Positions 8,042 through 17,049 of a stretch of 64,000 nt of DNA are shown in pieces. The stretch is taken from positions 620,001-684,000 of the forward strand of contig NZ_JBJXRG010000001.1 in NCBI RefSeq assembly GCF_046254955.1, given 5' to 3'. The stretch comes from Qipengyuania_C sp046254955. GTDB lineage: Bacteria > Pseudomonadota > Alphaproteobacteria > Sphingomonadales > Sphingomonadaceae. The first letter of the stretch is position 1. Every line of letters starts with the position of its first letter. The position numbers and the translations under genes are program-made. The notes below the pieces were generated by a model. That model ran no database searches, was not told where the DNA came from, and saw nothing but the letters and a program-made list of their open reading frames with translations.

Positions 8042-10312
8042 TTATCCCACCACACCGGCTGCCGCGAGCACTGCGAGCGTCAGAACGTCGGGCGCAATTG
8101 CTGTCATCGGCGCAATCTGGACCGGTTTCTCCATCCCGACTAGCATCGGGCCAATCGTGGCATTGCCAGCCAGTTCGCGCAGCAGTTTGGCCGAAAGATT
8201 GGCCGATTGCAGACCCGGCATGACCAGCACGTTGGCCGGTGCGGACAAGCGGCTGAAGGGATACTGAGCCATGACCTTGGGATTGAGCGCAGCATCGGGC
8301 GCCATTTCGCCTTCATATTCGAAGCCGGGGGCCTCGGCATCGAGTATCGCCACCGCATCGCGGATATTCTCCAGCCATTTGCCCGATGGATTGCCAAAGG
8401 TCGAGTAGGACAGGAAGGCTACGCGCGGTTCATGTCCGAGACGACGTGCGACAGCCGCGGTCTCCTTGGCGATATGTGCTAGCTCGGCCGCACTGGGGCG
8501 TTCGTTGATCGTCGTGTCGGCAAGGAACACGGTGTAGTTCTTGCCGATCATCAGATGGATGCCGAAGGAAATCTGGCCCGGCTTGGGATCGAGCACCAGG
8601 TTCACCTCGCGCGCCGTTTGCGCAAACGGCCGGGTCAGGCCGGTGATCATTGCGTCACCATGGCCGAGCGCGACGAGCAGCGCGGAAAATACATTGCGCT
8701 CTTGATTCACCATCCGGCGAACATCGCGTTCGGTGTAACCTTTGCGCTGCAGTCGCTCATAGAGATAGTCGACCATCTGCGGCACGAATTCGCAATCGGC
8801 CGAATTCTGGATTTCGAAGCTTCCGGGATCGGACACGGAAAGCTGGTGCAGCTTGTCCACCACGGCCTTTGTCCGGCCGACCAGGATTGGCTCGCCGTAG
8901 CCGAAGTCGCGATACTGGATCGCCGCGCGCAGCACCACGTCCTCTTCGGCTTCGGCGAATACCACGCGCTTGGGATTGGCCTTGGCTGTCTCGTATACCT
9001 GCGTGAGAACCGAAGTCGTCGGATTGAGCCGGGCTTTGAGCGAATGGCGGTACTGGTCCATGTCCGCAATCGGGGCGAGCGCCACTCCGGAATCCATCGC
9101 GGCCTGCGCCACGGCCGATGATACGACCTCCATCAGCCGCGGATCGAACGGTGCCGGGATGATGTAGTCCTGCCCGAATTTGTGCTTCACACCGTAGGCG
9201 GCAGCGACCTCTTCGGCCACGCGTTCGCGCGCCAGTTCGGCGATTGCGCGCGCAGCGGCGATCTTCATTTCCTCATTGATCGCAGTCGCCTGCACATCCA
9301 GCGCGCCGCGGAAAATGAAGGGGAAGCCAAGCACATTGTTGACCTGGTTGGGATAATCGGATCTCCCTGTCGCAATGATCGCATCAGGACGGACAGCTTT
9401 TGCCTCATCAGGCATGATCTCCGGCGTCGGGTTGGCCATCGCAAAAATGATCGGCTGCTCGGCCATTTTCTCGATCCATTCGGGCTTGAGCGCTCCAGCA
9501 GCAGACAGGCCCAGGAAAATATCGGCTCCGTCCAGGGCTTCTTCCAGGCTGCGCGCCTCGGTTTCAACCGCGTGCGCGCTCTTCCACTGATCGACTCCCT
9601 CGCGTCCCGGATAGATCGGTCCCGAACGATCGCAGACGATCACATTATCGTGCGGGATACCGAGCGATTTGGCGAGCGATGTGCAGGCAAGTGCTGAGGC
9701 GCCGGCGCCATTCACCACCATCTTGCAATTCTTCAGCTCACGCCCGGTGAGATGGCAGGCATTGATCAGCCCTGCAGCGGAGATGATCGCAGTGCCATGC
9801 TGGTCGTCATGCATCACCGGGATATTCATCCGCTCTCGCAGCGCCTGCTCGATAATGAAGCACTCGGGTGCCTTGATGTCTTCAAGGTTGATGCCGCCGA
9901 AGGTCGGCTCCATCAGCGCGACGGCTTCGATAAAGGCGTCGGGATCTTCCGTTGCGAGCTCAATATCGATCGAATCGACATCGGCGAAGCGCTTGAAAAG
10001 GACTGCCTTACCCTCCATCACCGGCTTCGATGCCAGTGCGCCGAGATTGCCGAGGCCAAGGATCGCAGTCCCGTTGGAAATCACCGCAACGAGGTTCGAA
10101 CGCGCCGTGTAGCGAGCGGCATTGGCCGGGTCTTCTGCGATAGCTTCAACGGGAGCGGCAACGCCGGGGGAATAAGCCAGGCTGAGATCGCGCTGCGTCG
10201 CCATTGGCTTGGAAGCGATGATCTCAATCTTACCCGGACGGATTGTCTCATGGTAAAACAGGGCTTCAAGGGTGGTAAATCCGGTTTGCTCTTCTTCGGC
10301 CAAGGGGCGCAT
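8042..10312 (-). CDS. maeB: NADP-dependent malic enzyme with C-terminal phosphotransacetylase-like domain
   Basis: 756 aa enzyme that decarboxylates malate to pyruvate and makes NADPH, linking the TCA cycle to biosynthesis. Residues about 10-420 are the malic enzyme (SLAYSPGVAAPV, VMHDDQHGTAI, Rossmann VNGAGASALAC); about 430-756 is a phosphotransacetylase-related regulatory domain typical of the long MaeB type. The start at 10312 (MRPLAEEEQ) is chosen: the 51-residue extension to 10465 runs through the mutS 5' region and looks non-coding. It is divergent from mutS, with about 106 bp between the starts. Confidence 0.92.
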   Translation of the reverse strand: MRPLAEEEQTGFTTLEALFYHETIRPGKIEIIASKPMATQRDLSLAYSPGVAAPVEAIAEDPANAARYTARSNLVAVISNGTAILGLGNLGALASKPVMEGKAVLFKRFADVDSIDIELATEDPDAFIEAVALMEPTFGGINLEDIKAPECFIIEQALRERMNIPVMHDDQHGTAIISAAGLINACHLTGRELKNCKMVVNGAGASALACTSLAKSLGIPHDNVIVCDRSGPIYPGREGVDQWKSAHAVETEARSLEEALDGADIFLGLSAAGALKPEWIEKMAEQPIIFAMANPTPEIMPDEAKAVRPDAIIATGRSDYPNQVNNVLGFPFIFRGALDVQATAINEEMKIAAARAIAELARERVAEEVAAAYGVKHKFGQDYIIPAPFDPRLMEVVSSAVAQAAMDSGVALAPIADMDQYRHSLKARLNPTTSVLTQVYETAKANPKRVVFAEAEEDVVLRAAIQYRDFGYGEPILVGRTKAVVDKLHQLSVSDPGSFEIQNSADCEFVPQMVDYLYERLQRKGYTERDVRRMVNQERNVFSALLVALGHGDAMITGLTRPFAQTAREVNLVLDPKPGQISFGIHLMIGKNYTVFLADTTINERPSAAELAHIAKETAAVARRLGHEPRVAFLSYSTFGNPSGKWLENIRDAVAILDAEAPGFEYEGEMAPDAALNPKVMAQYPFSRLSAPANVLVMPGLQSANLSAKLLRELAGNATIGPMLVGMEKPVQIAPMTAIAPDVLTLAVLAAAGVVG

Positions 10313-10418
10313 CCTTTTGCTTTCGGCTCGCCCATATCCGAGCCGCAGGCCGAGCGATAGGGGAAAGGGGGGAAGCGACCCATTCCGAATCGGACTGGGT
10401 ATCGCTACGCCGGATTCG

Positions 10419-13040
10419 ATGACCGCCAAAGTCACCCCCATGATGGAGCAGTATCTCGCGCTCAAGGAAGAGGCTGCGGGCGCCTTGCTGTTCTACCGGA
10501 TGGGCGACTTCTTCGAACTGTTCTTCGACGATGCGAAGGAAGCCGCGGGTATTCTCGACATCGCGCTCACCAGCCGCGGCGAACATGGCGGAGACCCGGT
10601 GCCCATGTGCGGTGTGCCTGTGCACGCAGCGGAAGGTTACCTTGCCCGCTTGATCAAGGCGGGATGCCGAGTTGCGATTGCCGAACAAGTCGAAACGCCA
10701 GAGGAAGCCAAGGAACGCGCGCGCGAAGAAGGGCGGCCGGTGTCGAAGGCGTTGGTAAAGCGCGACATCGTGCGGTTTGTGACGGCCGGAACTCTGACCG
10801 AAGAAGCTCTGCTCGAGCCGCGAAGAGCCAATTTGCTCGCAGCCATATGCAATGTGCGCGGGACGATCGGAATTGCCACGGCGGATATCTCGACCGGTCA
10901 GATGGTGCTCGAAGACTGTGCGCCCGAAAGCCTGCCGGCTGCACTCGCGCGCATAGCCGCGAGCGAACTGGTCGCGCCCGATGGTTGGGAGGATGCCCCC
11001 GAACCAGCCGATCTGCGGGACCAGAGCGAATTCTCCAGCGATGCGGGCGAGAAACAGCTCAAGACCATTCACGGTCTGGCAACTCTCGACGGTCTGGGCG
11101 ATTTTTCGCGCGCGATGCTGGCGGCTGCCGGCGGTTTGATCGCCTATCTCGAACACGCCGGACGCGGGAACCTGCCGTTCCTTCTGCCTCCGGTGGTGCG
11201 CGAACCCGGCACTCACCTGGCGATGGATGAAGCAACGCGCTCCAGCCTCGAAATACATGTGTCGCAAAAGGGCGATCGTTCGGGCAGCCTGCTTGCGGCG
11301 GTTGATCGCTGTGTCACAGGTGCAGGCGCGCGCCAGTTGGCAGAAGACCTCGGAGCGCCGCTAGCCCTTCAACAGCCGATAGAGCAGCGTCTCGCTCTCG
11401 TTGCCCGCCTACATGGAGACCCGCTGCTACGCGCGGACCTGCGCGGAATACTGCGGGCCATTCCCGATATCGGGCGAGCAATCGGCCGGATCGTCGCCGG
11501 ACGGGGTTCTCCGCGAGATCTAGGCCAGTTGCGCGATGGACTCGATCAAGCGCGAAAAGTGCAGGAATTGATGGCCGGACAAAGCGACTTGCCCGACCTG
11601 CTGCAAAGACTTCTACCCGCATTGCGCGGACACGGCGCGCTGGTCGATCATCTCCAGCGGGCGCTGGTCACCTCACCGCCCACCGAGCGAGGCCAGGGTG
11701 GCTATATCGCCGAGGGCTATGATGCGGCGCTCGACGAGCTGCGCGGAATATCCAGCAATGCGCGCCGCGCGATCGCTGCGATGGAAGCCCGCTACCGTGA
11801 GGACACCGGGATCGCAGCGCTCAAGATCAAGCATAATGGCGTGCTCGGATATTTCATCGAAGTGCCGAGCAGGCATGCCGACGCACTGATGACGCCGGAG
11901 AGCGGGTTCACCCATCGCCAGACCATGGCTAGCGCAGTGCGCTTCAATTCTATCCAGCTCCATGAAGAAGCAACCCGGATCGCCGAGGCAGGCGGCCACG
12001 CGCTAGCAGCGGAAGAAGCGCATTTCGAAGATTTGGTGAGTCAGACGATAGCTTCGCGCGAGCCGATTGCTGCGACTGCCGCCGCCTTGGCGCGCCTGGA
12101 CGTCTCCGCCGGCCTTGCCGAGAGGGCTGATGAGGGGAACTGGTGCCGCCCCGATATTGCTGCGGACCCACTACTTGAGATCACCGAAGGGCGACACCCG
12201 GTGGTCGAAGCCGCTTTGGCCGCGAGCGGCGAACGCTTCGTTGCCAACGATTGCCTTCTCAAACCTGATGATCGCCTGTGGCTTGTCGGCGGCCCGAACA
12301 TGGGGGGCAAATCAACCTTCCTGCGCCAGAACGCGCTGATCGTTTTAATGGCGCAGGCCGGAAGCTTTGTGCCCGCGTCCAGAGCACGGATCGGCTTGAC
12401 CGACCGGCTGTTCAGCCGCGTCGGTGCATCGGATAACCTTGCCCAAGGGCGCTCGACATTCATGGTCGAGATGGTCGAAACCGCTGCCATACTGAGCCAG
12501 GCGACTGAGCGCAGTTTTGTGATCCTTGATGAAGTGGGGCGGGGAACGTCCACATACGACGGGTTGGCGCTGGCCTGGGCCGTGGTCGAAGCCGTGCACG
12601 AGACCAACCGGTCGCGGTGTCTATTTGCCACGCACTATCACGAGCTCTCACGCCTCGTGGAAACGTGCGACGCGCTTTCGCTACACCACGTCAGGGCCCG
12701 CGAATGGAAGGGCGACCTGGTTTTGTTGCACGAGCTTGCGGAAGGTCCAGCGGACCGTTCCTATGGTCTGGCGGTGGCGAAGCTCGCAGGAGTTTCGAAA
12801 CCGGTGTTGGCGCGCGCCACGCAAGTACTCGGACGGTTGGAGAAGGGGCGCGCCGAGACTGGCGGACTGGCGGCAGGCCTTGGCGAATTGCCGCTCTTTG
12901 CTGCTGCTTTGGAGGAAGAGGAGACCGTCGATCCGGTACGCGAACGGCTTAACGGGATCGAGGTCGATGCCCTCTCCCCAAGAGAAGCACTTGAAATTCT
13001 TTATGAACTCAAGCGCGCCGCAGATTCCACGGAAAGTTAA
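10419..13040 (+). CDS. mutS: DNA mismatch repair protein MutS
   Basis: 873 aa mismatch-recognition ATPase. The N-terminal mismatch-binding domain contains the Phe-x-Glu wedge in MGDFFELFFDDAKE (about residue 30); the ABC-type ATPase has Walker A GPNMGGKST near residue 625 and Walker B FVILDEVGRGTSTYDG. Length and domain order are those of complete bacterial MutS. The start ATG at 10419 (MTAKVTPMMEQY) fits the family; the frame is open upstream to 10272, but that part overlaps the maeB N-terminus. mutL is not in the window. Confidence 0.95.
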   Translation: MTAKVTPMMEQYLALKEEAAGALLFYRMGDFFELFFDDAKEAAGILDIALTSRGEHGGDPVPMCGVPVHAAEGYLARLIKAGCRVAIAEQVETPEEAKERAREEGRPVSKALVKRDIVRFVTAGTLTEEALLEPRRANLLAAICNVRGTIGIATADISTGQMVLEDCAPESLPAALARIAASELVAPDGWEDAPEPADLRDQSEFSSDAGEKQLKTIHGLATLDGLGDFSRAMLAAAGGLIAYLEHAGRGNLPFLLPPVVREPGTHLAMDEATRSSLEIHVSQKGDRSGSLLAAVDRCVTGAGARQLAEDLGAPLALQQPIEQRLALVARLHGDPLLRADLRGILRAIPDIGRAIGRIVAGRGSPRDLGQLRDGLDQARKVQELMAGQSDLPDLLQRLLPALRGHGALVDHLQRALVTSPPTERGQGGYIAEGYDAALDELRGISSNARRAIAAMEARYREDTGIAALKIKHNGVLGYFIEVPSRHADALMTPESGFTHRQTMASAVRFNSIQLHEEATRIAEAGGHALAAEEAHFEDLVSQTIASREPIAATAAALARLDVSAGLAERADEGNWCRPDIAADPLLEITEGRHPVVEAALAASGERFVANDCLLKPDDRLWLVGGPNMGGKSTFLRQNALIVLMAQAGSFVPASRARIGLTDRLFSRVGASDNLAQGRSTFMVEMVETAAILSQATERSFVILDEVGRGTSTYDGLALAWAVVEAVHETNRSRCLFATHYHELSRLVETCDALSLHHVRAREWKGDLVLLHELAEGPADRSYGLAVAKLAGVSKPVLARATQVLGRLEKGRAETGGLAAGLGELPLFAAALEEEETVDPVRERLNGIEVDALSPREALEILYELKRAADSTES

Positions 13041-13067
13041 GCTTTTCCTGCTATATCGCCCTGCGTC

Positions 13068-13430
13068 ATGCAGAATTTCATGTTCAAATCGAGCAAGGGT
13101 GCGCTGTTATTCGCTGGTCTCGTCGTGCTCGGCGCGGTGAGTCTTGTCGGCGTGGAGGATGACCCTGGTACCGTTGTCGAAACAAGCGACGGCATCAGTA
13201 GGCAAAAGGCTGAGCTCGATGCCATGATGGCCGAAGAGGACGAGCATATCGCCGAGGCGCTCGATGAAGTTTCCGAATCGGACGAGTGGTTCGAAAGCGA
13301 AGTCGAGTATGCGGATGACGAAGAACTGATCGACGATGCTTCGGGCTTCGATCCAGTACCGATGATCGATGCGTCGGTACCCGATGTTGATCGAACCGAG
13401 GATGACGTTATCCTGCTAGAGGATGGCTGA
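13068..13430 (+). CDS. Hypothetical acidic membrane-anchored protein
   Basis: 120 aa, not recognised as any named family. It has one hydrophobic segment at about residues 10-30 (GALLFAGLVVLGAVSLVGV) followed by a strongly acidic tail of about 90 residues with very few Lys or Arg, rich in Asp, Glu and Ser. This looks like a single-pass protein or an uncleaved signal anchor with an extended acidic domain. A second possible start is ATG 13080. The gene overlaps the next (DUF202) by 8 bp and follows mutS by 27 bp, so the three may be co-transcribed. The strong acidity makes it a candidate for binding basic partners, but nothing identifies one. Confidence 0.6.
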   Translation: MQNFMFKSSKGALLFAGLVVLGAVSLVGVEDDPGTVVETSDGISRQKAELDAMMAEEDEHIAEALDEVSESDEWFESEVEYADDEELIDDASGFDPVPMIDASVPDVDRTEDDVILLEDG

Positions 13431-13818
13431 TAGTTCCAAGGATTCGAACGAGCTCGCTGAAGACCGTACCGATTGGGCGGAGGATCGCACGATCCTGGCG
13501 CTCGAACGTACGTTCGCCGGGTGGATGCGCACCGCTTTTGCCGCAATAGCAATTGGTATCGGATTTCGTGCGTTGTTTGGGGAATTCGACCCCCCCTGGC
13601 TTGCGAAGGCCATCGCGACCATGTTCATCAGCCTTGCGATCGTCTTCGCAATTGGGGCCGAACGGCGGGCCTGCCGGTCATTCGAACGACTTTCATCGCA
13701 CGCGGTCGATTCCCCGCAGTTGCCGCGCCTGCGCTGGATCGCCTATTCGATTTCCTTTGGCGCCGCCTTGTTGATCGTCGCACTTTGGGTACTCAATGAC
13801 GGACAATTGTCCGCCTGA
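13423..13818 (+). CDS. DUF202 (YidH family) inner-membrane protein
   Basis: 131 aa protein with three predicted membrane spans, at about residues 42-58, 66-85 and 108-126. The signature LALERTFAGWMRTAFA before the first span is the DUF202/YidH hallmark. Function of the family is unknown. Its start overlaps the acidic protein upstream by 8 bp, suggesting coupled translation and a possible shared role. Confidence 0.82.
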   Translation: MADSSKDSNELAEDRTDWAEDRTILALERTFAGWMRTAFAAIAIGIGFRALFGEFDPPWLAKAIATMFISLAIVFAIGAERRACRSFERLSSHAVDSPQLPRLRWIAYSISFGAALLIVALWVLNDGQLSA

Positions 13819-13827
13819 CCCTTTCAT

Positions 13828-14181
13828 CTACGAGGCATCATCCGGCAGCTCACGCGGCGCAGTTCCCCTGCCGTATTTGTCGACATTATCATCGTGATTG
13901 GGTTCGCCTGCGTAAGCATCCATGTCAATGCGGCCTGAACTCTCCATATCGCGCATGTGATCGATAGTGTCTTGCGCGGAGTCCGCGATAATGTCGCCGG
14001 AGGTTGGAGACTTGGCGCTTTCGGTCGGGCTGGTGGCGTACATGGAAGGATTGCGCGCCTGCTCAGATACTTCCTGTGCCTGCGAGCGGTGATCATCCTG
14101 CTCATCATTGTGCATCTCTGGCGCAAGATCGGATTGACGCTGCTCCTGGCTTTTTACGGGAATGTCGTTTGACGCGGTCAT
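13828..14181 (-). CDS. Hypothetical hydrophilic protein
   Basis: 117 aa, no recognised domain. The composition is polar and disorder-prone, rich in Asp, Ser, Gln, Glu and Asn, without hydrophobic segments or cysteines. The start ATG at 14181 (MTASNDIPVK) is supported by a good ribosome-binding site AGGAG eight bases upstream, so it is likely a real gene. It is convergent with the DUF202 gene, with 9 bp between stops, and separated from the upstream dehydrogenase by 131 bp that contains a small hairpin. Confidence 0.6.
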   Translation of the reverse strand: MTASNDIPVKSQEQRQSDLAPEMHNDEQDDHRSQAQEVSEQARNPSMYATSPTESAKSPTSGDIIADSAQDTIDHMRDMESSGRIDMDAYAGEPNHDDNVDKYGRGTAPRELPDDAS

Positions 14182-14242
14182 GCAAATTCTCCTTTGCATA
14201 ACCAACGTTTAGAGGCGAATGGTGTTCCGATTAACCCGATGG

Positions 14243-14258
14243 CCTACCAACAGGTAGG
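14243..14258. other. Small perfect hairpin between two minus-strand genes
   Basis: CCTACC and GGTAGG form a 6-bp perfect stem around the tetraloop AACA. It lies between the end of the dehydrogenase gene and the start of the hydrophilic protein gene. No T-run follows on either strand, so a terminator role is unproven; it could be an operator half-site pair or a chance structure. Confidence 0.25.
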
Positions 14259-14312
14259 GAACAACTGCGTTACCGCCGGCTCGGCCTACCTGCCGGAAGG
14301 CAACAAGGTTAA

Positions 14313-15182
14313 TTACCGTGTCGGGACAGGAGTGTCGCCCGAGTAATCGTAAAAGCCCTTGCCGGTCTTGCGGCCCAGCCATCCCGCTTCAACGTACTTC
14401 ATCAGCAGCGGTGCCGGGCGATATTTGGAATCGCCGGTTGTGTTGTAAAGCACTTTGATGATGTCGAGACAGGTGTCGAGACCCACGAAATCTGCCAACT
14501 CCAACGGCCCCATCGGATGATTGAGACCAAGGCGGCAGCCCTTGTCGATATCCTGGATATTGGCGGTAGACTGCCCGAGTACGAAGATCGCCTCATTGAT
14601 CATTGGCAAGAGGATGCGGTTGACCACGAATCCTGGCTCGTCCTGGCTGAGGACCACTTGCTTGCCGAGACTTTCGGCGAAGGCGACAATGCGATCGGTC
14701 GTATTCTGCGATGTCGCGAGGCCTGGAATGACCTCAATCAGTCCCATGACCGGAACCGGATTGAAGAAGTGGAGGCCGATGAAGCGCTCTGGATCGGGCG
14801 CGTAATTCGCCATGCGAGTGATCGGGATCGAACTGGTGTTGGAAGCCATGATAGCGCCTTGGCCCAAGACCTTACCCGCTTCTTCGAAGATTGATTGCTT
14901 GATCTCCTCACGCTCAGTCGCGGCTTCAATGATAAGTTCCGCATCCACCATCGATGAGTAATCCCCGACGGGTTCGATCCGTGCGAGAGCTGCTTCGGCG
15001 TCGCCAGCTTCGATCTTGCCGCGGCCAACCAGCTTGACGAGGCCCTTCTCGATACCCGCCTTCGCCTTCTCAGCAAGCGCAATGTCGATATCGGCGAGCA
15101 GCACCTTGGCACCGTTCTGCGAGATGGTCTGGGCAATACCCGAACCCATCTGCCCCGCTCCGATTACACCGACTGTACGCAT
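14313..15182 (-). CDS. 3-hydroxybutyryl-CoA dehydrogenase
   Basis: 289 aa NAD(P)-dependent dehydrogenase that interconverts acetoacetyl-CoA and 3-hydroxybutyryl-CoA, in butyrate, polyhydroxybutyrate or fatty-acid breakdown pathways. The N-terminal Rossmann motif is VIGAGQMGSGIAQTI (about residues 5-19), the catalytic His is in IGLHFFNPVPVMGLIEVI, and the C-terminal domain contains LADFVGLDTCLDI. Size and sequence fit the stand-alone Hbd/PaaH type rather than the FadB multifunctional enzyme. It stands alone: neighbours are a cobalamin adenosyltransferase and a hypothetical protein. Confidence 0.9.
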   Translation of the reverse strand: MRTVGVIGAGQMGSGIAQTISQNGAKVLLADIDIALAEKAKAGIEKGLVKLVGRGKIEAGDAEAALARIEPVGDYSSMVDAELIIEAATEREEIKQSIFEEAGKVLGQGAIMASNTSSIPITRMANYAPDPERFIGLHFFNPVPVMGLIEVIPGLATSQNTTDRIVAFAESLGKQVVLSQDEPGFVVNRILLPMINEAIFVLGQSTANIQDIDKGCRLGLNHPMGPLELADFVGLDTCLDIIKVLYNTTGDSKYRPAPLLMKYVEAGWLGRKTGKGFYDYSGDTPVPTR

Positions 15183-15278
15183 GAATGATCCCTTCGCAAT
15201 TGCAGCATTTCGCCCTTGGGGGGCCTGTTAGCGAGCGAAGTGCGTGCTGGCTAGCGGTTTGCGGCTTGGCAAAAAAGG

Positions 15279-15848
15279 CTATCTGTTGGCGCCGGGAGTC
15301 CACTTGATGTCGGCGTTGCCGCTATCGTTCTGGCTGCGCGCCAGGACGAAGAGATAGTCCGAAAGACGGTTGATATAGGCAAGCGCCTGAGGGTTGACCG
15401 GATCGTGCTCGGCCAAGGCTACCATCGAACGCTCCGCGCGGCGGGCAGAAGCGCGCGCGACATGCGCCCTTGCCGCCTGCTCGCTGCCGCCGGGCAGGAT
15501 AAAACTGGTGAGCGGCTCCAGGTACTCATTGATCGAATCGATTTCTTTCTCGAGCCATTCGACCTGCGCGGCTACGATCCTCAGCACCATTTCGGACGGT
15601 TCGAAATCATCGCCGGGTGTGGCGATGTCCGCACCAAGGTCGAAAAGGTCGTTCTGAATGCGGTTGATCGCCGAGAGCGCCTCGCCCTTATCCAGCGCCA
15701 CCGCCAACAATCCAAGCGCGCTATTCGCCTCGTCTACTGCGCCGATCGCTTCGATCCGCGACGAATCTTTACGCGCACGCGATCCATCGACGAGACCCGT
15801 AGTGCCATCGTCGCCGGTGCGTGTGTAAATCTTGTTGAGCTTGACCAT
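15279..15848 (-). CDS. Cob(I)yrinic acid a,c-diamide adenosyltransferase (PduO type)
   Basis: 189 aa corrinoid adenosyltransferase that transfers the adenosyl group from ATP to cob(I)alamin, giving coenzyme B12. The N-terminus KIYTRTGDDGTTGLVDGSR is the ATP-binding signature of the PduO/MMAB family, and ARASARRAERSM further down carries the conserved Arg residues of the active site. No other cobalamin genes are adjacent, so it probably serves salvage or maturation of imported B12. It is preceded closely by the small HIG1-like gene. Confidence 0.9.
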   Translation of the reverse strand: MVKLNKIYTRTGDDGTTGLVDGSRARKDSSRIEAIGAVDEANSALGLLAVALDKGEALSAINRIQNDLFDLGADIATPGDDFEPSEMVLRIVAAQVEWLEKEIDSINEYLEPLTSFILPGGSEQAARAHVARASARRAERSMVALAEHDPVNPQALAYINRLSDYLFVLARSQNDSGNADIKWTPGANR

Positions 15849-15866
15849 TACCGCGCGGCGCTGCGC

Positions 15867-16097
15867 CTATTTGGCGATCGCAAGCAGCACCGCCACCACG
15901 ACAATTGCCAAGGCTTGATACTTGATCCGCGCGAACATCATCTTGTTCTGTTTGAGCTGCATTTCGCTGACCTGTTCAGCCTGACCGGTTTCAAGGTCCA
16001 GCTTTGTGCTTTTCATGAAAGCAACAATCCCGCGAATGAGGCTCACAAGAACCAGCAGCATCAGGATGACGAGGGCGATAATGAGGATAGTTGTCAT
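15867..16097 (-). CDS. HIG1-domain-like twin transmembrane protein
   Basis: 76 aa small inner-membrane protein with two hydrophobic helices, at about residues 4-25 and 60-75, joined by a polar loop containing KQNKMMFARIKYQALAI. This matches the hypoxia-induced gene 1 family found widely in alphaproteobacteria, whose mitochondrial relatives associate with respiratory complexes. The bacterial role is not established. The gene lies 9 bp from gluQ and 18 bp from the adenosyltransferase gene in the same direction, so the three probably share a transcript. Confidence 0.75.
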   Translation of the reverse strand: MTTILIIALVILMLLVLVSLIRGIVAFMKSTKLDLETGQAEQVSEMQLKQNKMMFARIKYQALAIVVVAVLLAIAK

Positions 16098-16106
16098 GAA
16101 AGCTAT

Positions 16107-16964
16107 CTAGGCCTTCTCGAGCGAAATTCCAGCGGGGAAATTTTGCAACCTGAGTTGCTCGGCAAGCAACTGGCCATCTTCGCCGGCCTCTCTTCGGTCC
16201 GTCAATGAGGGTGAGTTACGGCTTTTCGCGAGCTTCTTCCCGCCTTCATCGAGCAGGATCGGATGATGGAGCCAGGTCGGTACCGGCAGGTCCAAGAGCT
16301 GCTGGAGGATGCGGTGAATATGGCTCGCATGGAACAGGTCGCCCCCGCGCGTCACGATTGTCACCCCATCGGCAGCGTCGTCCAGAGTGGCCGCCAGGTG
16401 ATAGCTCGCGGGAGCATCCTTGCGCACCATCACGACATCACCGAATTCTCGCGGATCGGCGATCATCACGCCCGCCAGTTCATCCTCCCAGATGATTTCG
16501 CCCGCCCGGTCCAGCGCCTTTTCCATGTCGAGCCGCAGAGCGGCAGGCTTGGCAGGATCCAGCAATTGTCCCTTGCAGCTTCCGGGGTAGACAAACCCAT
16601 CGGGCCCGATGCGCGGATCCATCGCTTCGATCTCTGACCGAGTACAGGTGCACGGAAAGAGCAGCCCCTCATTCAGGAGCGTCTCAGCCGCCTTCTCATA
16701 GCTCTCCAGGCGGGTTGACTGGGCAGGAACATCCTCCCACTCGAGTCCCAGCCATTCGAGATCGCGACGAAAATCATCGGCCAGTTCAGGGCGACTGCGT
16801 GCACCATCAATGTCCTCGATGCGCAAAAGGAACGTTCCGCCGTCGCGCATCGCCCGATCATGCGCGACTATCGCCGAATAGGCATGCCCGAGATGCAATA
16901 GTCCGTTGGGACTCGGCGCAAAACGCGTAACGGTTGCAGGTGTTGCCAAAGCGACTCGCCCCAA
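16107..16964 (-). CDS. gluQ: Glutamyl-Q tRNA(Asp) synthetase
   Basis: 285 aa truncated paralogue of glutamyl-tRNA synthetase. It has the class I catalytic core only, with the HIGH-type motif LLHLGHAYS near residue 22 and a KMSKS-like GKKLAKSRNS near residue 245, and lacks the anticodon-binding domain, which is how GluQ/YadB differs from GltX. Known GluQ attaches glutamate to the queuosine in the anticodon of tRNA-Asp; queC, a queuosine-pathway gene, is elsewhere in this window (49.2 kb). Four Cys/His in the region CTCTRSEIEAM would bind zinc. It is divergent from the HNH nuclease gene. Confidence 0.88.
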   Translation of the reverse strand: MGRVALATPATVTRFAPSPNGLLHLGHAYSAIVAHDRAMRDGGTFLLRIEDIDGARSRPELADDFRRDLEWLGLEWEDVPAQSTRLESYEKAAETLLNEGLLFPCTCTRSEIEAMDPRIGPDGFVYPGSCKGQLLDPAKPAALRLDMEKALDRAGEIIWEDELAGVMIADPREFGDVVMVRKDAPASYHLAATLDDAADGVTIVTRGGDLFHASHIHRILQQLLDLPVPTWLHHPILLDEGGKKLAKSRNSPSLTDRREAGEDGQLLAEQLRLQNFPAGISLEKA

Positions 16965-16978
16965 AAGCCTGTGGATTC

Positions 16979-16997
16979 CAACCCTGTAACAGGGTTG
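16979..16997. promoter_or_regulatory. Palindromic operator candidate between gluQ and the HNH nuclease gene
   Basis: CAACCCTGT and ACAGGGTTG form a perfect 9-bp inverted repeat around a single A. It sits 14 bp upstream of the gluQ start and 52 bp upstream of the HNH start, and its right arm merges into TTGACG (16995-17000), a possible -35 for the HNH gene, though no good -10 follows. A dimeric repressor bound here could control both directions. Confidence 0.35.
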
Positions 16998-17049
16998 ACG
17001 CTCTTTTGGTCAAATGCTGCATTGCATGCGTCAGGGAGGGAGCCACGAC

